Shown here: positions 62,849 to 64,000 of the stretch, in pieces
Numbering within the stretch: position 1 is the stretch's first letter
Layout: each line of letters opens with the position of its first letter
Source of the DNA: Hungatella effluvii
GTDB taxonomy: Bacteria > Bacillota > Clostridia > Lachnospirales > Lachnospiraceae
NCBI RefSeq assembly: GCF_003201875.1
Contig: NZ_QJKD01000018.1
Coordinates: 1 to 64,000, forward strand
Reading direction: 5' to 3'
DNA: 64,000 nucleotides
Notes under the pieces: generated by a model
The model's input: only the letters and a program-made list of their open reading frames with translations
What the model was told of the DNA's origin: nothing
The model's database searches: none
Made by a program: the position numbers and the translations under genes

Positions 62849-62914
62849 CTACAGAAAACTCCCGATCGTAAACAGCATGACTTTTTGATTTATCAATAAT
62901 CTCTTATTCGTCAT
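62849..62914 (-). CDS. Leader peptide, 21 aa, upstream of the MFS gene
   Basis: The frame MTNKRLLINQKVMLFTIGSF (20 residues shown, one more Leu before the stop) begins behind GGAAGGGTGGTGAATATC. It is followed within 30 nt by the terminator at 62793-62823. Such leaders let a stalled ribosome open the downstream operon, as in macrolide or lincosamide resistance genes. The peptide itself matches nothing I know. Confidence 0.55.
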   Translation of the reverse strand: MTNKRLLINQKVMLFTIGSFL

Positions 62915-62980
62915 GATATTCACCACCCTTCCTGATTTTTTTAAGTATTCCATAAAAGACCACTGCTCGTAAAGCAATTC

Positions 62981-63745
62981 TTATTCGCCGCAAACGATTA
63001 ATTTTGTAATCCCGTTCCGATCCATGTATACTTCCTGGTCTCCGCCCAGCATACCTTTGGAATAAAACAAAACCATCCACATCTCACCCGGGATATCATC
63101 ATAAACCTCTGTGTCTGTATACAAAATCGTGCATTCCTGTTTCGCCCGGTTTACAACGGATTCCTTATCAACCACTTTCACTGGATCCGTATTTCTGAAA
63201 TCACTGCGCTGGATCCCTCCCGATTCCTCCCTGTATCTCAGAAGAACCTCCTCATAGGAAAAATAGCCTTTTCCAGCCGCCCTCTGCGTGTCACAGACAA
63301 AACGAAGACAGTCTGGGACACCAGTTTTATCGATCATTTCCAGGGCCTCAATCCGATTGAGCCGGTCTGCAATGATACAGGGATATGGTTTCTTCATCCA
63401 CGGAAGCGCCGATGCTTTCGGCTGAAAGACTTTTCTGATCTCCGTCAGTCCCTCCACCTTTTTATCCGGCAGACGAACCAGCAGCACTTTGCCGGTCAGA
63501 TTGTCTGCGGGGTTCGGTTTCTTTCCTAAGAAGGCAAACATCTCCGCCTCACTGAGCGTATATTCATACGGTTCTTCCTGATCGGTCAATCCTTCCCACT
63601 CATCCATTTCCATCTCCGTTCCCTCATTTTTCAACGCCAGATCCCCCCTCGTTCTGTCATCTCCCGTTATTTTCATCAGGTCAGGTACTGATAATCCGAA
63701 TAATCCACGATCCCCTTTATCGTTTTCAGAGAACCTTCCACTCAT
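62981..63745 (-). CDS. Hypothetical protein, about 254 aa
   Basis: I do not recognise a family. A soluble acidic protein, with an acidic segment near residue 45, then LTGKVLLVRLPDKKVEG and a charged C-terminal half ending in a beta-rich stretch (EVYMDRNGITKLIVCGE). The start ATG at 63745 overlaps the stop of the upstream gene (ATGA), so coupled translation is likely; the GTG at 63763 has no ribosome site. There is no signal peptide. The pair with 63742 suggests two parts of one system. Confidence 0.6.
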   Translation of the reverse strand: MSGRFSENDKGDRGLFGLSVPDLMKITGDDRTRGDLALKNEGTEMEMDEWEGLTDQEEPYEYTLSEAEMFAFLGKKPNPADNLTGKVLLVRLPDKKVEGLTEIRKVFQPKASALPWMKKPYPCIIADRLNRIEALEMIDKTGVPDCLRFVCDTQRAAGKGYFSYEEVLLRYREESGGIQRSDFRNTDPVKVVDKESVVNRAKQECTILYTDTEVYDDIPGEMWMVLFYSKGMLGGDQEVYMDRNGITKLIVCGE

Positions 63746-63987
63746 TCCTTTACCATCAGGCACTCCGGTGCAGGAAGCTGAAGTCCCTGACCAGCAAAAA
63801 TCCCATGGATGCAGGAAGTCTCAAATCCTCTTGGGTTATAGTTTTGGGGATTGCCCTTCATACTTGCCTTCCAGATGAAATCCTGAAAACATGGCTCACC
63901 GTATTCCCTGACTCTGCATTTTCTGATTCCGTAAAAACCTGTTCCACCAAATCCAGTGATTTTGTCAGGTATTTCTTGTCCATACAT
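63742..63987 (-). CDS. Hypothetical protein, 81 aa
   Basis: I do not recognise a family. Notable segments are GFGGTGFYGIRKCRVREYGE and the closing GQGLQLPAPECLMVKE. It may start at the ATG at 63987 (weak ribosome site) or continue beyond the window. Its stop overlaps the start of the next gene, so both are probably one transcription unit. Confidence 0.5.
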   Translation of the reverse strand: MYGQEIPDKITGFGGTGFYGIRKCRVREYGEPCFQDFIWKASMKGNPQNYNPRGFETSCIHGIFAGQGLQLPAPECLMVKE

Positions 63988-64000
63988 TTTATTTTCCAGC

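Overview
The window looks like a chromosome segment of an anaerobic gut Firmicute of the Lachnospiraceae (Enterocloster / Hungatella / Clostridium type). The evidence is a moderate GC content, strong AGGAGG ribosome sites, Cys-type sulfatases, a GH112 phosphorylase, a complete L-fucose operon, Lachnospiraceae-style sensor proteins and an SleB-like cell wall hydrolase. I see no rRNA, tRNA, CRISPR array or prophage.

Layout. 0.1-2.8 kb: a small orphan gene, a TetR-nitroreductase operon behind three operator boxes, and a secreted CAP protein. 2.9-15.8 kb: a signalling block with an EFR1-type ferredoxin, a membrane diguanylate cyclase, a YciI protein, a large hybrid histidine kinase, a toroid-type protein, an AraC regulator, a GGDEF/EAL protein and an SH3-SleB wall hydrolase. 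16-17.3 kb: a MATE exporter. 17.6-25 kb: a sugar ABC importer with two sulfatases and a LacI regulator. 25.4-37.3 kb: an oligopeptide/amino-acid derivative operon (M42 peptidase, amidohydrolase, Opp-type ABC transporter, AprA/FrdA-like flavoprotein and ferredoxin), with a divergent GntR regulator and a downstream MerR regulator. 37.3-46 kb: two more sulfatases divergent from a sugar ABC importer with a GH112 galactosyl-hexoside phosphorylase. 46.1-54.7 kb: an Rpn-type nuclease, fucU-fucA-kinase-fucI, a divergent AraC regulator and an FHS-like MFS transporter. 54.8-64 kb: a 1281-residue hybrid kinase with an internal GGDEF domain, a homocysteine methyltransferase-like protein, a membrane protein, GNAT, TetR, a shortened MFS transporter with a leader-peptide attenuator, and two unknown genes.

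How it works together. The sugar modules form a host-glycan (mucin-type) kit: sulfatases remove sulfate, the two ABC systems import oligosaccharides, GH112 phosphorolyses a beta-galactoside and the fuc operon consumes L-fucose. A box shared between the fucI promoter and the 25 kb ABC/sulfatase promoter suggests the AraC regulator at 52.6 kb may tie the two together.

The most striking signal is a repeated element present three times (9454-9740, 47116-47404, 48888-49178). Each copy is a 287-291 bp near-perfect hairpin: a conserved 153-bp core between 67-69 bp inverted arms that match each other within a copy (67/67, 67/68, 68/69) but differ strongly between copies. Each copy begins and ends with GTTAC/GTAAC and is flanked by an 8-bp direct duplication (8/8, 7/8, 7/8). 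One copy splits the fuc operon, and removing it restores a 17-nt gene spacing. It encodes no protein. I do not recognise it as a named family; it behaves like a non-autonomous mobile palindrome whose arms change while pairing is kept.
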